The notes beneath the pieces are model-generated. The model did not search any database. It was given only the letters and a program-made list of their open reading frames with translations, and had not been told where the DNA came from. From Paraburkholderia azotifigens (GTDB lineage: Bacteria; Pseudomonadota; Gammaproteobacteria; Burkholderiales; Burkholderiaceae): DNA of 64,000 nucleotides. The stretch spans positions 1,178,001 through 1,242,000 of the forward strand of contig NZ_VOQS01000005.1 in assembly GCF_007995085.1 (NCBI RefSeq), written 5' to 3'. The number at the start of each line of letters is the position of its first letter. Position 1 is the first letter of the stretch. The position numbers and the translations under genes are program-made. Below, piece after piece: positions 1 to 9,066 of this stretch.

Positions 1-622
1 CGAGCGTCTCGACGAGTCCGCCCGTTTGCACCGATGCATTGCCGAGCGCCCAGACGATCGCCTGTTCATCGAGTCCACGCGCTTTGGCGACGGCCGCCGC
101 TGCACCGAACACGCCGCATGTCGACGTGATGTGCCAGCCGCGCTGATAGTGTTCCGGCGAAACGGCATTGCCGATGCGGCATTCCACCTCGACGCCGAGC
201 ACGAACGCGAGCAACAGCCCTTCGCCGCTGATCGCGTGCGACTCGGCGAGCGCGAAGAGCGCGGCGGCGACGGGCGCCGTCGGATGGATGATGGTCGGGA
301 TATGTGTGTCGTCGAAATCGTAGACGTTCGCGCTCATCGCGTTGAGCGCGGCCGCGTTCAGCATGTCGGTGCGTTCGCTGCGGCCGATCAGGGTCGCGCT
401 ATCGTCGGCGCGAAAGCGGCCGTAGACGGTCACGGCCTTGTCGAGCGTCGGATCGTGCGCGGCTGCCAACGCGACCGCGAAGTAATTGACGAGCGAGCGC
501 TTTGCTTCATTGCGCACGGCAGCAGGCAAGTCGCGCCATTGCGTACTGGCGACGAAGCGCGAGAGCGTGCGTGTCAGCGCGCCGCTGCGCAATGCGTTTG
601 CGTCGATGGAATCAGCCTGCAA
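1..622 (-). CDS. MmgE/PrpD family protein, 3' part beyond the window
   Basis: About 207 residues of the N-terminal part are visible; the frame runs off the left edge without a stop. The family includes 2-methylcitrate dehydratase, cis-aconitate decarboxylase and iminodisuccinate epimerase, cytoplasmic lyases or isomerases of polycarboxylates. The stretch reading VWALGNASVQTGGLVETL near the edge matches the conserved GNA...GGL segment. I place the start at a TTG at 622, because AGGAGG lies 5 nt upstream and no ATG in frame is better. That start overlaps the stop of the upstream SDR gene by about 11 bp, so the two are translationally coupled. It is the last visible gene of the operon that begins with the MFS transporter. 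The substrate cannot be deduced. Confidence 0.75.
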   Translation of the reverse strand, partial: MQADSIDANALRSGALTRTLSRFVASTQWRDLPAAVRNEAKRSLVNYFAVALAAAHDPTLDKAVTVYGRFRADDSATLIGRSERTDMLNAAALNAMSANVYDFDDTHIPTIIHPTAPVAAALFALAESHAISGEGLLLAFVLGVEVECRIGNAVSPEHYQRGWHITSTCGVFGAAAAVAKARGLDEQAIVWALGNASVQTGGLVETL

Positions 623-1397
623 GCCAGCCTCCTTCGATCGGCATCATTGAGCCCGTGATCTGGCTCGCCGATGCTCCGCACAGGAACACGACCATATCGC
701 CGACATGCGCGGCATCGACCAGTTCACCCGTCGGCTGCTTGCCCTTGAGAAATTCGCGCACCGCATCGTTGCGTTCGAGGCCGCGCTCGTCCATCAACGC
801 ATGAATGCGGCCATCGATGTTCGGCGTCAGCACCGAGCCCGGACAGATCGCATTGCACGTGATGCCCTCATTCAGCGTCTCCATGGCAACCGCGCGCGTG
901 AGGCCGAGCAGCGCCGTCTTCGTCGTCACATAGTCGACGCGATTCGCGACCCCACGCGCGCCATACACCGACGTCATGTTGAAGATGCGTCCCCAGCCGC
1001 GCTCGCGCATGCCGGGCAACGTCAGTTGAATCGCACGAAACGCGGCTGTCAGATTGACGGCGAGCGCGTTGTTCCAGTGTTCGAGCGGAAACGATTCGAT
1101 GCCCGCGAAATGCCGCACCACGGCGTTATTGATGAGCACGTCGAGCGTGTTCAGCCTGGTCTGCGCACTGTCGATCAACGCATCGACACCTGCCGCTGTT
1201 GCGAGATCCGCTTGCACGTACGCGACGTTTACATCGAACGAAGCGGCGAGTTCCTCCGCCGTATGTGCCATGTTCGAAGGCGCCTCGAGCCCGTGCAGCA
1301 CGATGTCGCAACCGGCGCGCGCCAGTGCGCGGGCCATTGCGAGACCTAACCCGTTCGACGATCCCGTCACCAGCGCGCCTTTGCCTTTCAGCATCAT
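612..1397 (-). CDS. short-chain dehydrogenase, 3-hydroxybutyrate dehydrogenase-like
   Basis: A classical SDR of 261 residues, the usual length. The NAD-binding motif TGSSNGLG is at 11-18, NNAV at 90-93, the catalytic Ser at 143 (NMTSVYG) and YxxxK at Tyr156/Lys160. The C-terminal half, with CPGSV followed by LKGKQP and AQITG-like QITGSMMPIEGGW, resembles D-3-hydroxybutyrate dehydrogenases. The family oxidises D-3-hydroxybutyrate to acetoacetate with NAD, but related SDRs use other short hydroxy acids, so the substrate is inferred. GAGG lies about 9 nt before the first of two adjacent ATGs. It follows the lactonase-like gene by 13 bp and overlaps the MmgE/PrpD gene, so it belongs to one operon. 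Confidence 0.85.
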   Translation of the reverse strand: MMLKGKGALVTGSSNGLGLAMARALARAGCDIVLHGLEAPSNMAHTAEELAASFDVNVAYVQADLATAAGVDALIDSAQTRLNTLDVLINNAVVRHFAGIESFPLEHWNNALAVNLTAAFRAIQLTLPGMRERGWGRIFNMTSVYGARGVANRVDYVTTKTALLGLTRAVAMETLNEGITCNAICPGSVLTPNIDGRIHALMDERGLERNDAVREFLKGKQPTGELVDAAHVGDMVVFLCGASASQITGSMMPIEGGWLAG

Positions 1398-1410
1398 GTG
1401 AGTGCCTCGC

Positions 1411-2211
1411 TTAACGCGCTTCGGCGTCGAGCCGCACGATCCAGCCTTCCGTCTCGCGGTCGTGCGACGGATAGCGCGTCAGCACAGCGGGATCGTGGCC
1501 GGGAATCACATGCTCCCGCGAGCTTGCGAGCCGATGCGCAGCTTCATAACCTTCGAGCATGTCGCCCACGTTATAGACGACGGGAAACGGCCGATGCTCC
1601 TGCATGTTCGCGTAGAAATGCGAGGCGTCCGACGCGAGCACGACCCAGCCGCGCTGCGTATGCACGCGAACGACCTGCAAACCGTTCGTATGTCCGCCGA
1701 CCCAATGCACGCTCAGTCCGGGCACGATCTCCGAAGCGCCGTCATGAAACTGCACGCGCCCTTCGAACAGACGGCCCACCATCGACTTCACGTCTTCCGG
1801 CTCGAACGGATGATTCAACGCGTGATGACACATGCAGCGGCCCGTGCAATACGCCATCTCGCGGTCCTGCAGGTGATAGCGCGCGCGCGGGAACAGCGAA
1901 TGATTACCCGCGTGGTCGTAATGCATGTGCGTGATGATCACGTCTTCGACGTCATCGGCGCGAATGCCGATCTGCTTCAGCCCGCGCTCGACCGTGTTGG
2001 TGATCGTGCGGCCGCGCTTGTCGGCCATCGGCTGATCGAAGCCCGTATCGACGATGAAGGTGCGCGATTCGCCCACCACGGCCCACACGAAATAGTCGAG
2101 CGGCATCGGCACGTCATGCGAATCGCCGCCAATGAAGTTGTCGCGCGAACGGCGCTCAAAATGCGCATACTTGACTGCGTAGACCTTGTACTGCTCTGCT
2201 GGCGATGACAT
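1411..2211 (-). CDS. MBL-fold hydrolase, N-acyl homoserine lactonase-like
   Basis: A 266-residue metallo-beta-lactamase-fold protein. The metal motif HMHYDH is at 95-100, a further ligand region is VGGHTNG, then SDASHFYAN and a C-terminal PGHDP. The layout and length match the AttM/AhlS type of N-acyl homoserine lactonase-family proteins, which are cytoplasmic dinuclear metal lactone hydrolases. In this operon it sits between an MFS carrier and an SDR, so hydrolysis of a lactone or ester intermediate is as likely as quorum quenching. I cannot separate the two from sequence. It lies 66 bp downstream of the transporter gene. Confidence 0.85.
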   Translation of the reverse strand: MSSPAEQYKVYAVKYAHFERRSRDNFIGGDSHDVPMPLDYFVWAVVGESRTFIVDTGFDQPMADKRGRTITNTVERGLKQIGIRADDVEDVIITHMHYDHAGNHSLFPRARYHLQDREMAYCTGRCMCHHALNHPFEPEDVKSMVGRLFEGRVQFHDGASEIVPGLSVHWVGGHTNGLQVVRVHTQRGWVVLASDASHFYANMQEHRPFPVVYNVGDMLEGYEAAHRLASSREHVIPGHDPAVLTRYPSHDRETEGWIVRLDAEAR

Positions 2212-2277
2212 GTCTCAAGTGTCCTTGTGTAGGTAATTCGTGTAACGCCTTCATGCCGATACTTCGTGCACGGCCGC

Positions 2278-3693
2278 TTATTTCATCGCTGCCGTTGCAC
2301 CGCCTTCGACCGCTTCCTCGCTCGCAACGCCCGCATCGGCGGCGATCGATTCGAGCGAGCGCTGCTTCGTTTCCGCGCCTAGCACGCTGACGATCAGCGC
2401 CTGAACCAGCAGCGTGCCGACGATCAGCGTCAGCACGCCCGCGATGCCGAAGCGCGTGTACGCGCCAGCCACCGCGTACGGCACGGCGATGCTGACCGCG
2501 CGCCCCGCCGTATTCGCGAGGCCCGAGCCGCGCAGGCGCAATTCCGTCGGGAACAGTTCGGGCACATAGGTCGCGACGCTGAACGACGACAGCACGTAGA
2601 TGCAGCACGTGATCGCGAAGCCGAGCGCCGTGATCGCCACCGCGGACTGCGCGAACGGATACGCGACGCCGAACGCAACGCACACCAGCGAAAACACCAC
2701 GATGCCCCACTTCCGCCCAAGATGCTCGGCGAGTGCAAAAGCAATCAGCGAGCCAACGGGCCCGCCCGCGAACATCAGCGCCGTCAGCCCGAGCGAGTTC
2801 GACACGCTGTGGCCCTGCTTGACGAGGAATGTCGGTATCCAGCTGACGAATGCGTAATTCACCGTGAAGAGCGCGACCAGCACTGTGATCGCCGTGATCG
2901 TGCGCGTCAGCAGACGGCGCGAGAACAGATCGCCGAGACGGCCCTGATCGTTCGAATAGAACTCGCGTGTCGAGGTTTCGTGTGCGAGCGTGGCACGACT
3001 TGTCGCGCTGCCAGCAAAACCACCGCAGGCCGTCTCGATGCGCTCGACGATCTGCCGAGCTTCGTCGCCGCGTCCGCGCGACGCGAGCCAGCGCGGCGAT
3101 TCCGGCATCGACTTGCGCAGGAACCACACGACGAGCGCGCCGCAGCCCGCGATCGCGAACATCCAGCGCCAGCCGTATTGCGGCACGATCAGCCAGCCGA
3201 GGAACGTCGACAGGAACAGCGACGTATTGATGATCAGATTAAGGATCGTGCCGAAGCGGCCGCGCCATTCGGCGGGAATGAACTCGCTCAGCGTCCCGTA
3301 GCCGACGACGATCTCCGCGCCCATGCCGACACCCATCACGAGACGAAAGAAGATCAGCCAGTAGATGGAAGGCGCGAGCGCCGCCGCAATCGACGCGAAG
3401 CCGTAAATGCCGAGATTGAACTGGTAGCAGAAGCGCCGGCCGAAGCGGTCGCCAAGCAGACCGGAGAGCCACGCGCCCGTCATCATGCCGATGAACGTCA
3501 CGGACACGAACGCCGCATTGAGGCTGAGCGTGGACTCGCCGCTGTGGATCATCGCCGCGAGAACCGCGCCGGCGATGTAAATGTCAAATGAGTCGAAGTA
3601 CATCCCCGCCGCGATCAGGCCCAGCAGACGCCAATGGAAGCCCGACAGGGGCAGCCTGTCCAGACGCACTCCGATGCCGACATCCATCTGCAT
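2278..3693 (-). CDS. MFS transporter, metabolite:H+ symporter type
   Basis: A 12-helix major facilitator protein of about 471 residues. The loop 2-3 signature GDRFGRR and the PESPRWL motif after helix 6 point to the sugar/organic-acid symporter branch (AAHS/sialate-type). It sits in the inner membrane. The frame is open further upstream, but the ATG at 3693 (MQMDVGIG) has GGAGA about 7 nt before it and is preferred over one 19 codons upstream. It is the first gene of the operon that continues with the MBL hydrolase, SDR and MmgE/PrpD genes, so it probably imports their substrate. A strong promoter lies about 90 bp upstream. Confidence 0.88.
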   Translation of the reverse strand: MQMDVGIGVRLDRLPLSGFHWRLLGLIAAGMYFDSFDIYIAGAVLAAMIHSGESTLSLNAAFVSVTFIGMMTGAWLSGLLGDRFGRRFCYQFNLGIYGFASIAAALAPSIYWLIFFRLVMGVGMGAEIVVGYGTLSEFIPAEWRGRFGTILNLIINTSLFLSTFLGWLIVPQYGWRWMFAIAGCGALVVWFLRKSMPESPRWLASRGRGDEARQIVERIETACGGFAGSATSRATLAHETSTREFYSNDQGRLGDLFSRRLLTRTITAITVLVALFTVNYAFVSWIPTFLVKQGHSVSNSLGLTALMFAGGPVGSLIAFALAEHLGRKWGIVVFSLVCVAFGVAYPFAQSAVAITALGFAITCCIYVLSSFSVATYVPELFPTELRLRGSGLANTAGRAVSIAVPYAVAGAYTRFGIAGVLTLIVGTLLVQALIVSVLGAETKQRSLESIAADAGVASEEAVEGGATAAMK

Positions 3694-3781
3694 GATGCTG
3701 TCTCCGTCATGTTGGCGTTCTTGTCCGGCGCTCTTCTCGCATTCGGGCATTCGAGCCCGCGAGGCGTCGTCTCATGGACGG

Positions 3782-3809
3782 ATTATATTCCTGTCATACA
3801 ATCCGTCAA
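3782..3809 (-). promoter_or_regulatory. sigma-70 promoter of the MFS/MBL/SDR operon with GntR-like operator
   Basis: On the minus strand TTGACG (3809-3804), a 16-bp spacer and TATAAT (3787-3782) form a near-consensus promoter. The spacer contains TTGTATGACAG, which fits the T-GT-N3-AC-A operator form bound by FadR-subfamily GntR regulators. A repressor bound there would block RNA polymerase. No GntR gene is in the window, so the regulator is inferred. Confidence 0.65.
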
Positions 3810-3887
3810 GAAGACGATTTTCATCGAAAGCACACGACGCCTCGTGACAGGTGTGTGGACAAAAGGCTACAACTTCCCTTGCGAATG

Positions 3888-3916
3888 TTTACTGTCTGCT
3901 GACATCCCGATATATT
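3888..3916 (+). promoter_or_regulatory. probable promoter of the porin gene
   Basis: TTTACT (3888-3893), a 17-bp spacer and TATATT (3911-3916) resemble a sigma-70 promoter facing the porin gene. If used, it would give an untranslated leader of about 250 nt. I see nothing else in the gap 3810-4172. Confidence 0.4.
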
Positions 3917-4172
3917 CGCCGAATTACAACGGCGCCTCTGATCATTGAATCTGACGGCGCATCAAGCAGGCCATCCGCTTCACGAAAGCCGGAATACGGT
4001 CTCTGATCCACCTCGCGAGAGCACAACATCGGCATCGAAATGAAACACCGTGCGCATGCATGCGGTAATCGCACGGATTGACGTTTCGTTGTCCAGATCG
4101 ATCCCCTTTCAGCACCATGCCGCGCGGCTGCCCGCAGCGATCGCGCAAGCATCTACTACAAATAGGAAGAGA

Positions 4173-5339
4173 ATGAAAAAGACCATCCTGGCCGCAGCGG
4201 CCCTAGGGACTCTCAGCGTGGCAGCGCATGCACAAAGCAGCGTCACGCTGTACGGCCTGCTCGATGCCGGCGTGACGTACGCAAACAAGGTGGCCACGCC
4301 GAAGGGTCACGACAGCCTCGTCAAATACGGCGACGGCGTCGCGTCGGGCAGCCGTTGGGGCCTGCGCGGCACGGAAGACCTCGGCGGCGGACTGAAGGCG
4401 CTGTTCGTGCTCGAAAGCGGCTTCAGCACGGGTGACGGCACGTCGGGCCAGGGCGGCGCGCTGTTCGGCCGCCAGGCATTCGTCGGCGTCGCGAAGGACG
4501 GTATCGGCTCGCTGACGTTCGGCCGTCAATACTCGTTCTCGACCGAATACATCGGCGGCAACTACACGATGGGCAGCCAGACGCCCGCCGGCAACTACGC
4601 GTACCACATCAACGACCTCGACCAGCTGGTTTCGAGCCGCATCAACAATGCGGTCAAGTTCAGCAGCGCGAACTTCGCTGGCCTCACGTTCGGCGCGATG
4701 TACGGCTTCTCGAACTCCACGCAGTTCGCCGGCACGCCGACCACGACGACGGGCACCACGACCAGCCAGGGTTCGTCCAGCGCATACAGCTTCGGCGCGA
4801 ACTATGCGCAGGGTCCGTTCGGCATCGGCGCGGCGTACACGAACATCCGCTTCCCGAACGGCGCGACGCCCGCCTTCAGTGTGAGCATCGCGAACGTCAA
4901 CACGCTGGGGCTGCGCGACCTCGAAACGTTCGGTATCGGCGCGCGCTACGCGATCGGCGCGGGCCTCGTGTGGGCGAACTGGACGCACACGAAGTTCGAG
5001 CCGCTGTCGGGCGCATCGTCGAAGCTGAACAACTATGAAATCGGCGGCCGCTACGCGTTCTCGCCGGCGCTGTCGGCGGGTCTCGGCTACACGTTCTCGG
5101 ACCTCGACGACCGCTTCGAAGGCAAGTGGCATCAGATCAACAGCTCGGTCGACTATGCGCTGTCGAAGCGCACGGACGTCTACGTGCTCGCGATCTATCA
5201 GAAGGCATCGGGCAGCAACGTCGTGGCGGGGCGCAACGTGCCCGTGCAGGCCGAGATCGGCTCGTCGTCAGCGTTCATCGGCAATGCGGGCGCGAACACG
5301 CAGTTCGTGACGCGCGTCGGCCTGCGCCACCGCTTCTGA
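4173..5339 (+). CDS. OmpC-type general porin
   Basis: A 388-residue outer-membrane trimeric porin of the Burkholderia type (Gram-negative porin, Pfam porin_4). It has a signal peptide of about 20 residues (MKKTILAAAALG... ending AHA) and then QSSVTLYGLLDAG, the hallmark first strand. SRWGLRGTEDLGGGLKA and FGRQAFVGV are characteristic of the family, and the chain ends in the C-terminal Phe (LRHRF) needed for outer-membrane insertion. The ATG at 4173 with AGGAAGA upstream is the start; earlier in-frame codons would destroy the signal peptide. It allows passive diffusion of small solutes. A strong hairpin terminator follows 14 bp after the stop. Confidence 0.93.
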   Translation: MKKTILAAAALGTLSVAAHAQSSVTLYGLLDAGVTYANKVATPKGHDSLVKYGDGVASGSRWGLRGTEDLGGGLKALFVLESGFSTGDGTSGQGGALFGRQAFVGVAKDGIGSLTFGRQYSFSTEYIGGNYTMGSQTPAGNYAYHINDLDQLVSSRINNAVKFSSANFAGLTFGAMYGFSNSTQFAGTPTTTTGTTTSQGSSSAYSFGANYAQGPFGIGAAYTNIRFPNGATPAFSVSIANVNTLGLRDLETFGIGARYAIGAGLVWANWTHTKFEPLSGASSKLNNYEIGGRYAFSPALSAGLGYTFSDLDDRFEGKWHQINSSVDYALSKRTDVYVLAIYQKASGSNVVAGRNVPVQAEIGSSSAFIGNAGANTQFVTRVGLRHRF

Positions 5340-5353
5340 TCGTCCGCAAGATG

Positions 5354-5386
5354 GCGGCCGCGCACTCGCTGCGCGCGGCCGCTTTT
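5354..5386 (+). terminator. rho-independent terminator of the porin gene
   Basis: A 10-bp GC-only stem (GCGGCCGCGC with GCGCGGCCGC), a 9-nt loop and TTTT directly after it, just beyond the porin stop codon. Confidence 0.8.
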
Positions 5387-5448
5387 GCAGCAGACAACGC
5401 CGAGTCGCGCTAACCTAACGGGTTTTGACCGACTCACAAAGGACCGCG

Positions 5449-6132
5449 ATGTCTGCTTTTCCCTTCGACGCCGTATTGTTCGACTGCGACGGCGTGCTCG
5501 TCGATTCGGAAACGATCACCAATACCGTGCTGACCGCAATGCTCGGCGAGCTGGGCTGGCAGCTGGGCATCGACGAAGCGATGTCGATTTTCGTCGGCAA
5601 GACGGTGATGGACGAGGCGCCGCTGATCGAAGCGAAAACGGGCGTGATGATCACGCCCGCCTGGCTCGAGTCGTTTCGCGAGCGCCGCAACGCCGCGCTC
5701 GACCGCGAGGTGCTGGCGATCGAAGGGATCGTCGCGACGGTCGCCGACCTGCACGCGCGGCTCGACGGAAAGATCGCCGTCGCATCCGGCGCGGATCGCT
5801 TCAAGATCCGCCTGATGCTGGCGAAAATCGGCGTGCTCGAATACTTCGACGGCCACATCTTCAGCGGCCATGAAACGGCGCGCAACAAGCCTCATCCCGA
5901 TGTCTACCTCGCCGCGGCCGCCGGGCTCGGCGTCGACCCTGTGCGCTGCGCGGTGGTCGAAGACACGGTCACGGGCGCCACGGCGGGCCGCGCCGCGGGC
6001 GCGACCGTATTCGGCTACAGCCCCAGCGAAAAAGGCCATAGCTCGAAGGCGGCATTGAGGACCGTCGGCGTCGCCGACGTGTTCGAACAGATGGAACATT
6101 TGCCCACGCTGCTGGCGGGCTGGCAACGCTGA
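5449..6132 (+). CDS. HAD-IA family phosphatase/phosphomutase
   Basis: A 227-residue haloacid dehalogenase-superfamily hydrolase. Motif I FDCDGVLVDSE has nucleophile Asp12 and general acid Asp14. Motif II is the Ser of VASGAD, motif III the Lys of NKPHPDVY and motif IV VVEDTVTG. The cap is inserted after motif I (subfamily IA), as in phosphoglycolate phosphatase and beta-phosphoglucomutase-like enzymes. The substrate is probably a sugar phosphate but cannot be fixed. The ATG at 5449 has AAAGGA about 7 nt upstream and is chosen over one 8 codons earlier. It is monocistronic between the porin terminator and a convergent gene. Confidence 0.88.
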   Translation: MSAFPFDAVLFDCDGVLVDSETITNTVLTAMLGELGWQLGIDEAMSIFVGKTVMDEAPLIEAKTGVMITPAWLESFRERRNAALDREVLAIEGIVATVADLHARLDGKIAVASGADRFKIRLMLAKIGVLEYFDGHIFSGHETARNKPHPDVYLAAAAGLGVDPVRCAVVEDTVTGATAGRAAGATVFGYSPSEKGHSSKAALRTVGVADVFEQMEHLPTLLAGWQR

Positions 6133-6141
6133 CGGTGTAGC

Positions 6142-6165
6142 GTCGCGGCGTGCTCGCGCCGCGAC
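6142..6165. terminator. hairpin between convergent genes
   Basis: GTCGCGGCG and CGCCGCGAC form a perfect 9-bp stem with a 6-nt loop between the 3' ends of two converging genes. There is no T tract, so it is only terminator-like. Confidence 0.45.
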
Positions 6166-6171
6166 ACGCGC

Positions 6172-7638
6172 TTACAGCATTTCGGCTTCTTCGAGATTCG
6201 CGCCGTAAAAGAAACGGCTCAATTCGCGTGTCAGTTCATTGAGAACCGCCATTTCCGGCTGCGTGATCTTGTGCACGGCGCGCGGGTCGGTCCAGTCGCC
6301 GTAGACGAGCGCAACGGTCGTGTCGTTGGCCTTCACGGGCAGCAACACGAAGGCCTGCGCGTCGGCGAGATGCGCCTTGAACCAGTCCGGCAGACGCGCT
6401 TCCATGCGCGGCTCGTGTGCGTTCTCGATAAAAATACCGACCGGGTTGGCGATGGCCAGATGGAACACGTCGGGCTGGAAGCCCGCGCCGAAGTTGAGCG
6501 TCGGCTGGGTGCGCTCCATGCCGGGACCGAAGCCGATGCGCGCGTGATAGCGCGCGTCGGCCTGGCGCACGAACACCAGCGTGCGCGACAGCGACAGGCC
6601 CGCCAGAATCGTTTCGGAAGCCAGCGTGAGCACGGGCGAGAGCGCCTTGCTCGACGGCAGCGCGCGCAGGTCTTCGAGCCCGGCTGAAAGACGCGCCTGC
6701 GCGGATTTGCCGGTGCGCACGATGGCATCGGCGTGGGCGCGCAGTTCGGAAATCTCCTGCATCAGGCCTTCATTGCTCTCTTCGTCGATCAGCGCGGTGC
6801 TCAGATGGTCGAGCCGCGCCGCGTCCATCCGCAGCGCGTCGCTGTAAAGCCCGGCGAGTTCGGTGAGCCGCGCTTCCAGCTCGTCGCCCGGCGCGTGTGC
6901 GACGAGCGCATTGCCGACTTCCGTCGAGTAGCTGTTGACGGCACGCAGCCAGCGCACATGCTCGGAGAGCGGCTCGTCCGAGGGCGCGCCGATCGCCTGC
7001 ATGCCCGCCGAGATCGTCTCCGGCAGACGCCAGCGGCGCGCCGCCTCGCCGCCGATTTCCTCGAAGCTCACGCCCAACAGCAGCGCGCAAGCCTCGCTGT
7101 CGTCGATTTCGTCGGATGCCGCCGTGCGGCGCAGGCGGTCCCACTCGCCTTCCAGATAAAACGCCACCAGCAACCGGCCGATCTGCCGCATCAGCGCGCA
7201 GACCACGGCTTCTTCCGCGACACGCAGATCGAAGCCTTCCGTGATGCGCCGCGCGACTGTGCCGCACAGCAGCGCGCGGTTCAGTTCGAGCTTCGCGTCG
7301 ATCCGGTGCGGCGCGCTCTGATGAAAGTGATCGACGATCTTCATGCCGACGACGAGATGGCCGACGGTATCCATGCCCAGCACCATCAGCGCGCGCGTCA
7401 CGGTGGTGATATTGCCGCCGAATGCGACATACATGGCCGAATTGGCGAGCCGCAGCACTTTTTGCGTAAGGCCGACGTCCGAAAGCACGACCTGCACGAG
7501 CGACGTGAAGTCCAGATCGTCGTTATTCATCGCCGACACGGTGGAGCGCAGCGCCTGCGAGAGCATCGGGAAATCCCCGCGCTCGCTCATGCGCGCCCAC
7601 AGTTTTTCCAGCAATTCGGACTTGACGGCGAGGGACAT
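6172..7638 (-). CDS. HDOD-domain signalling protein with C-terminal GAF-like region
   Basis: A 488-residue cytoplasmic protein. The N-terminal part is an HDOD domain (LVQVVLSDVGLTQKVLRLAN, then RALMVLGMDTVGHLVVGMKIVDHF and RRITEGFDLRVAEEAVVCALMRQIGRLL). HDOD is a catalytically dead HD relative used in signal transduction. A helical linker and a C-terminal GAF-like alpha/beta region (about 300-470) follow. The likely start is ATG 7638 (MSLAVKSELLEKLW); a TTG 12 codons upstream is possible but has no better ribosome site. Such proteins act in second-messenger, motility or stress networks. No partner is encoded next to it. Confidence 0.82.
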   Translation of the reverse strand: MSLAVKSELLEKLWARMSERGDFPMLSQALRSTVSAMNNDDLDFTSLVQVVLSDVGLTQKVLRLANSAMYVAFGGNITTVTRALMVLGMDTVGHLVVGMKIVDHFHQSAPHRIDAKLELNRALLCGTVARRITEGFDLRVAEEAVVCALMRQIGRLLVAFYLEGEWDRLRRTAASDEIDDSEACALLLGVSFEEIGGEAARRWRLPETISAGMQAIGAPSDEPLSEHVRWLRAVNSYSTEVGNALVAHAPGDELEARLTELAGLYSDALRMDAARLDHLSTALIDEESNEGLMQEISELRAHADAIVRTGKSAQARLSAGLEDLRALPSSKALSPVLTLASETILAGLSLSRTLVFVRQADARYHARIGFGPGMERTQPTLNFGAGFQPDVFHLAIANPVGIFIENAHEPRMEARLPDWFKAHLADAQAFVLLPVKANDTTVALVYGDWTDPRAVHKITQPEMAVLNELTRELSRFFYGANLEEAEML

Positions 7639-7863
7639 CTGGTGGTGATTGAAAACGGATATGTTGAAAGGCAACGGTACCCGTGATTAAAACACAACCC
7701 GCCACCCATCATTGCGTCCGTGAGTCGTCGACCCACCGCAAACTATCGATCCGATATGCCGTTGCACATTATTTCAAAGCCTTTCCATGTCGCCAATCCG
7801 CGACATACGGCGCTCTCCGGCCAGACGGGATGCAATCCGGCGGCGCAACGTCACCGCCTCGCC

Positions 7864-8259
7864 TCACCACCCGATACCCGACGCGACGATCATCGCGCCC
7901 GCATTGCCGGGCGGCGTGCCGTTCGCGCGCGGGCAGTAGACCATATCGCCCGCCTCGATCGGACGGCCCGTCAGCACGCAGACGCCCGCCCTGCGCGCGA
8001 TGTTCACGCGCCATGTCTGATAGCCGTAGTGGCCCGTGCGCGCATCGCACCACGAGACGGTCAGCGTCTGCGGAGTCGGCTTGTCCAGCACGCGCACGGT
8101 CGGCTGGCTTTGCCCGTCCCAGCGTGCCGCCGCGCGCGCCCGGCGCCCGGCCGGCCGCAGGGATTCGACGGGTTCGGGCCTGACCTCGAAGTTGCGGATG
8201 GCGTCAACGGTGCAGGGCCAGACGTCGGCAGTGGGTTCGATCCGTACGCGCTCAGACAT
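7864..8259 (-). CDS. DUF3331 domain protein
   Basis: A 131-residue protein of a Burkholderia-restricted family. The core reads SWCDARTGHYGYQTWRVNIARRAG followed by VCVLTGRPIEAGDMVYCPR, with two Cys and an ASGIGW C-terminus. This arrangement is typical of DUF3331 and may be a small metal- or nucleic-acid-binding domain, but the function is unknown. The N-terminal 60 residues are basic and low-complexity. It is divergent from the TetR gene with a 132-bp gap. Confidence 0.7.
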   Translation of the reverse strand: MSERVRIEPTADVWPCTVDAIRNFEVRPEPVESLRPAGRRARAAARWDGQSQPTVRVLDKPTPQTLTVSWCDARTGHYGYQTWRVNIARRAGVCVLTGRPIEAGDMVYCPRANGTPPGNAGAMIVASGIGW

Positions 8260-8391
8260 GATTAATTCAACACGTGATGAATATTGAGATCGTAACGGCG
8301 CGGCGGCCGTGTGTCAAACGGGCGTGTTGCGGCCCCGTTGGGATGCTCGGTTACACTCACGCCTGACGGGACGATCGGCAAGCTCATTCGA

Positions 8392-9051
8392 ATGAAAGAA
8401 GTGACGGCAGCAGCGGAAACCCACAAGGAAAAGAAACGCGCGCGCGGGCGTCCGGCGTCGAGCGCGTCGGTCGGGCCGGACATGATCCTGCGCAATGCGC
8501 GCAAGACCTTCGGCAAGCGGGGATTCGAGGCGACCAGCGTGCGCGAGATCGCACGCGATTCAGGCGTCGATGCGGCGCTCGTCGCGCATCATTTCGGTTC
8601 GAAGGAAACGCTCTGGCTCGCCGTCGTCGAGCAGATCGCGGGTCAGATGGCGCCGATGATCGATGCGACGGCCGCCTTGCGGACCTCGCCGCTGGGCGCG
8701 CGAGCGCGCGTGGAAAGCGCGGTCGTGCGCTTCATCGACGAAGTGTTCGACGACCCCGATGTCGGCATTTTTTTCTCGACGGCGGCGACGGAGGAAGGCG
8801 AACGGCTGAATGTGCTGATCGAGCGGCTGGTACGCCCTTACCACGAGGTGCTCGTGCCGCTCTTCGCCGATGCCGCAAAAGAAGGCGAACTGAAGATAAA
8901 GGACGCCAGCGTGATGTTTTTCATGCTGCTGAACGCGATCAGCAAGACCGTCGCGTACAGCCATCTGATGCGGGCGTTTTCGTCGCTGCCCGACCATGAG
9001 AAGAAGTTCAAGCGCACGGTATTGGAGACGGCGCTGGGCATGCTGGCCTAG
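8392..9051 (+). CDS. TetR/AcrR family transcriptional regulator
   Basis: A 219-residue dimeric repressor. After a basic N-terminus (KEKKRARGRPA), the helix-turn-helix occupies about 25-75 (ILRNARKTFGKRGFEATSVREIARDSGV, then ALVAHHFGSKETLW). The all-helical ligand domain that follows resembles the CerR/AefR type. The frame stays open upstream of the ATG at 8392, but this start gives the family's usual length. It is divergent from the DUF3331 gene. No efflux or enzyme gene is attached, so the target is unknown. Confidence 0.85.
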   Translation: MKEVTAAAETHKEKKRARGRPASSASVGPDMILRNARKTFGKRGFEATSVREIARDSGVDAALVAHHFGSKETLWLAVVEQIAGQMAPMIDATAALRTSPLGARARVESAVVRFIDEVFDDPDVGIFFSTAATEEGERLNVLIERLVRPYHEVLVPLFADAAKEGELKIKDASVMFFMLLNAISKTVAYSHLMRAFSSLPDHEKKFKRTVLETALGMLA

Positions 9052-9066
9052 GGCCGGCGCGCCGCT

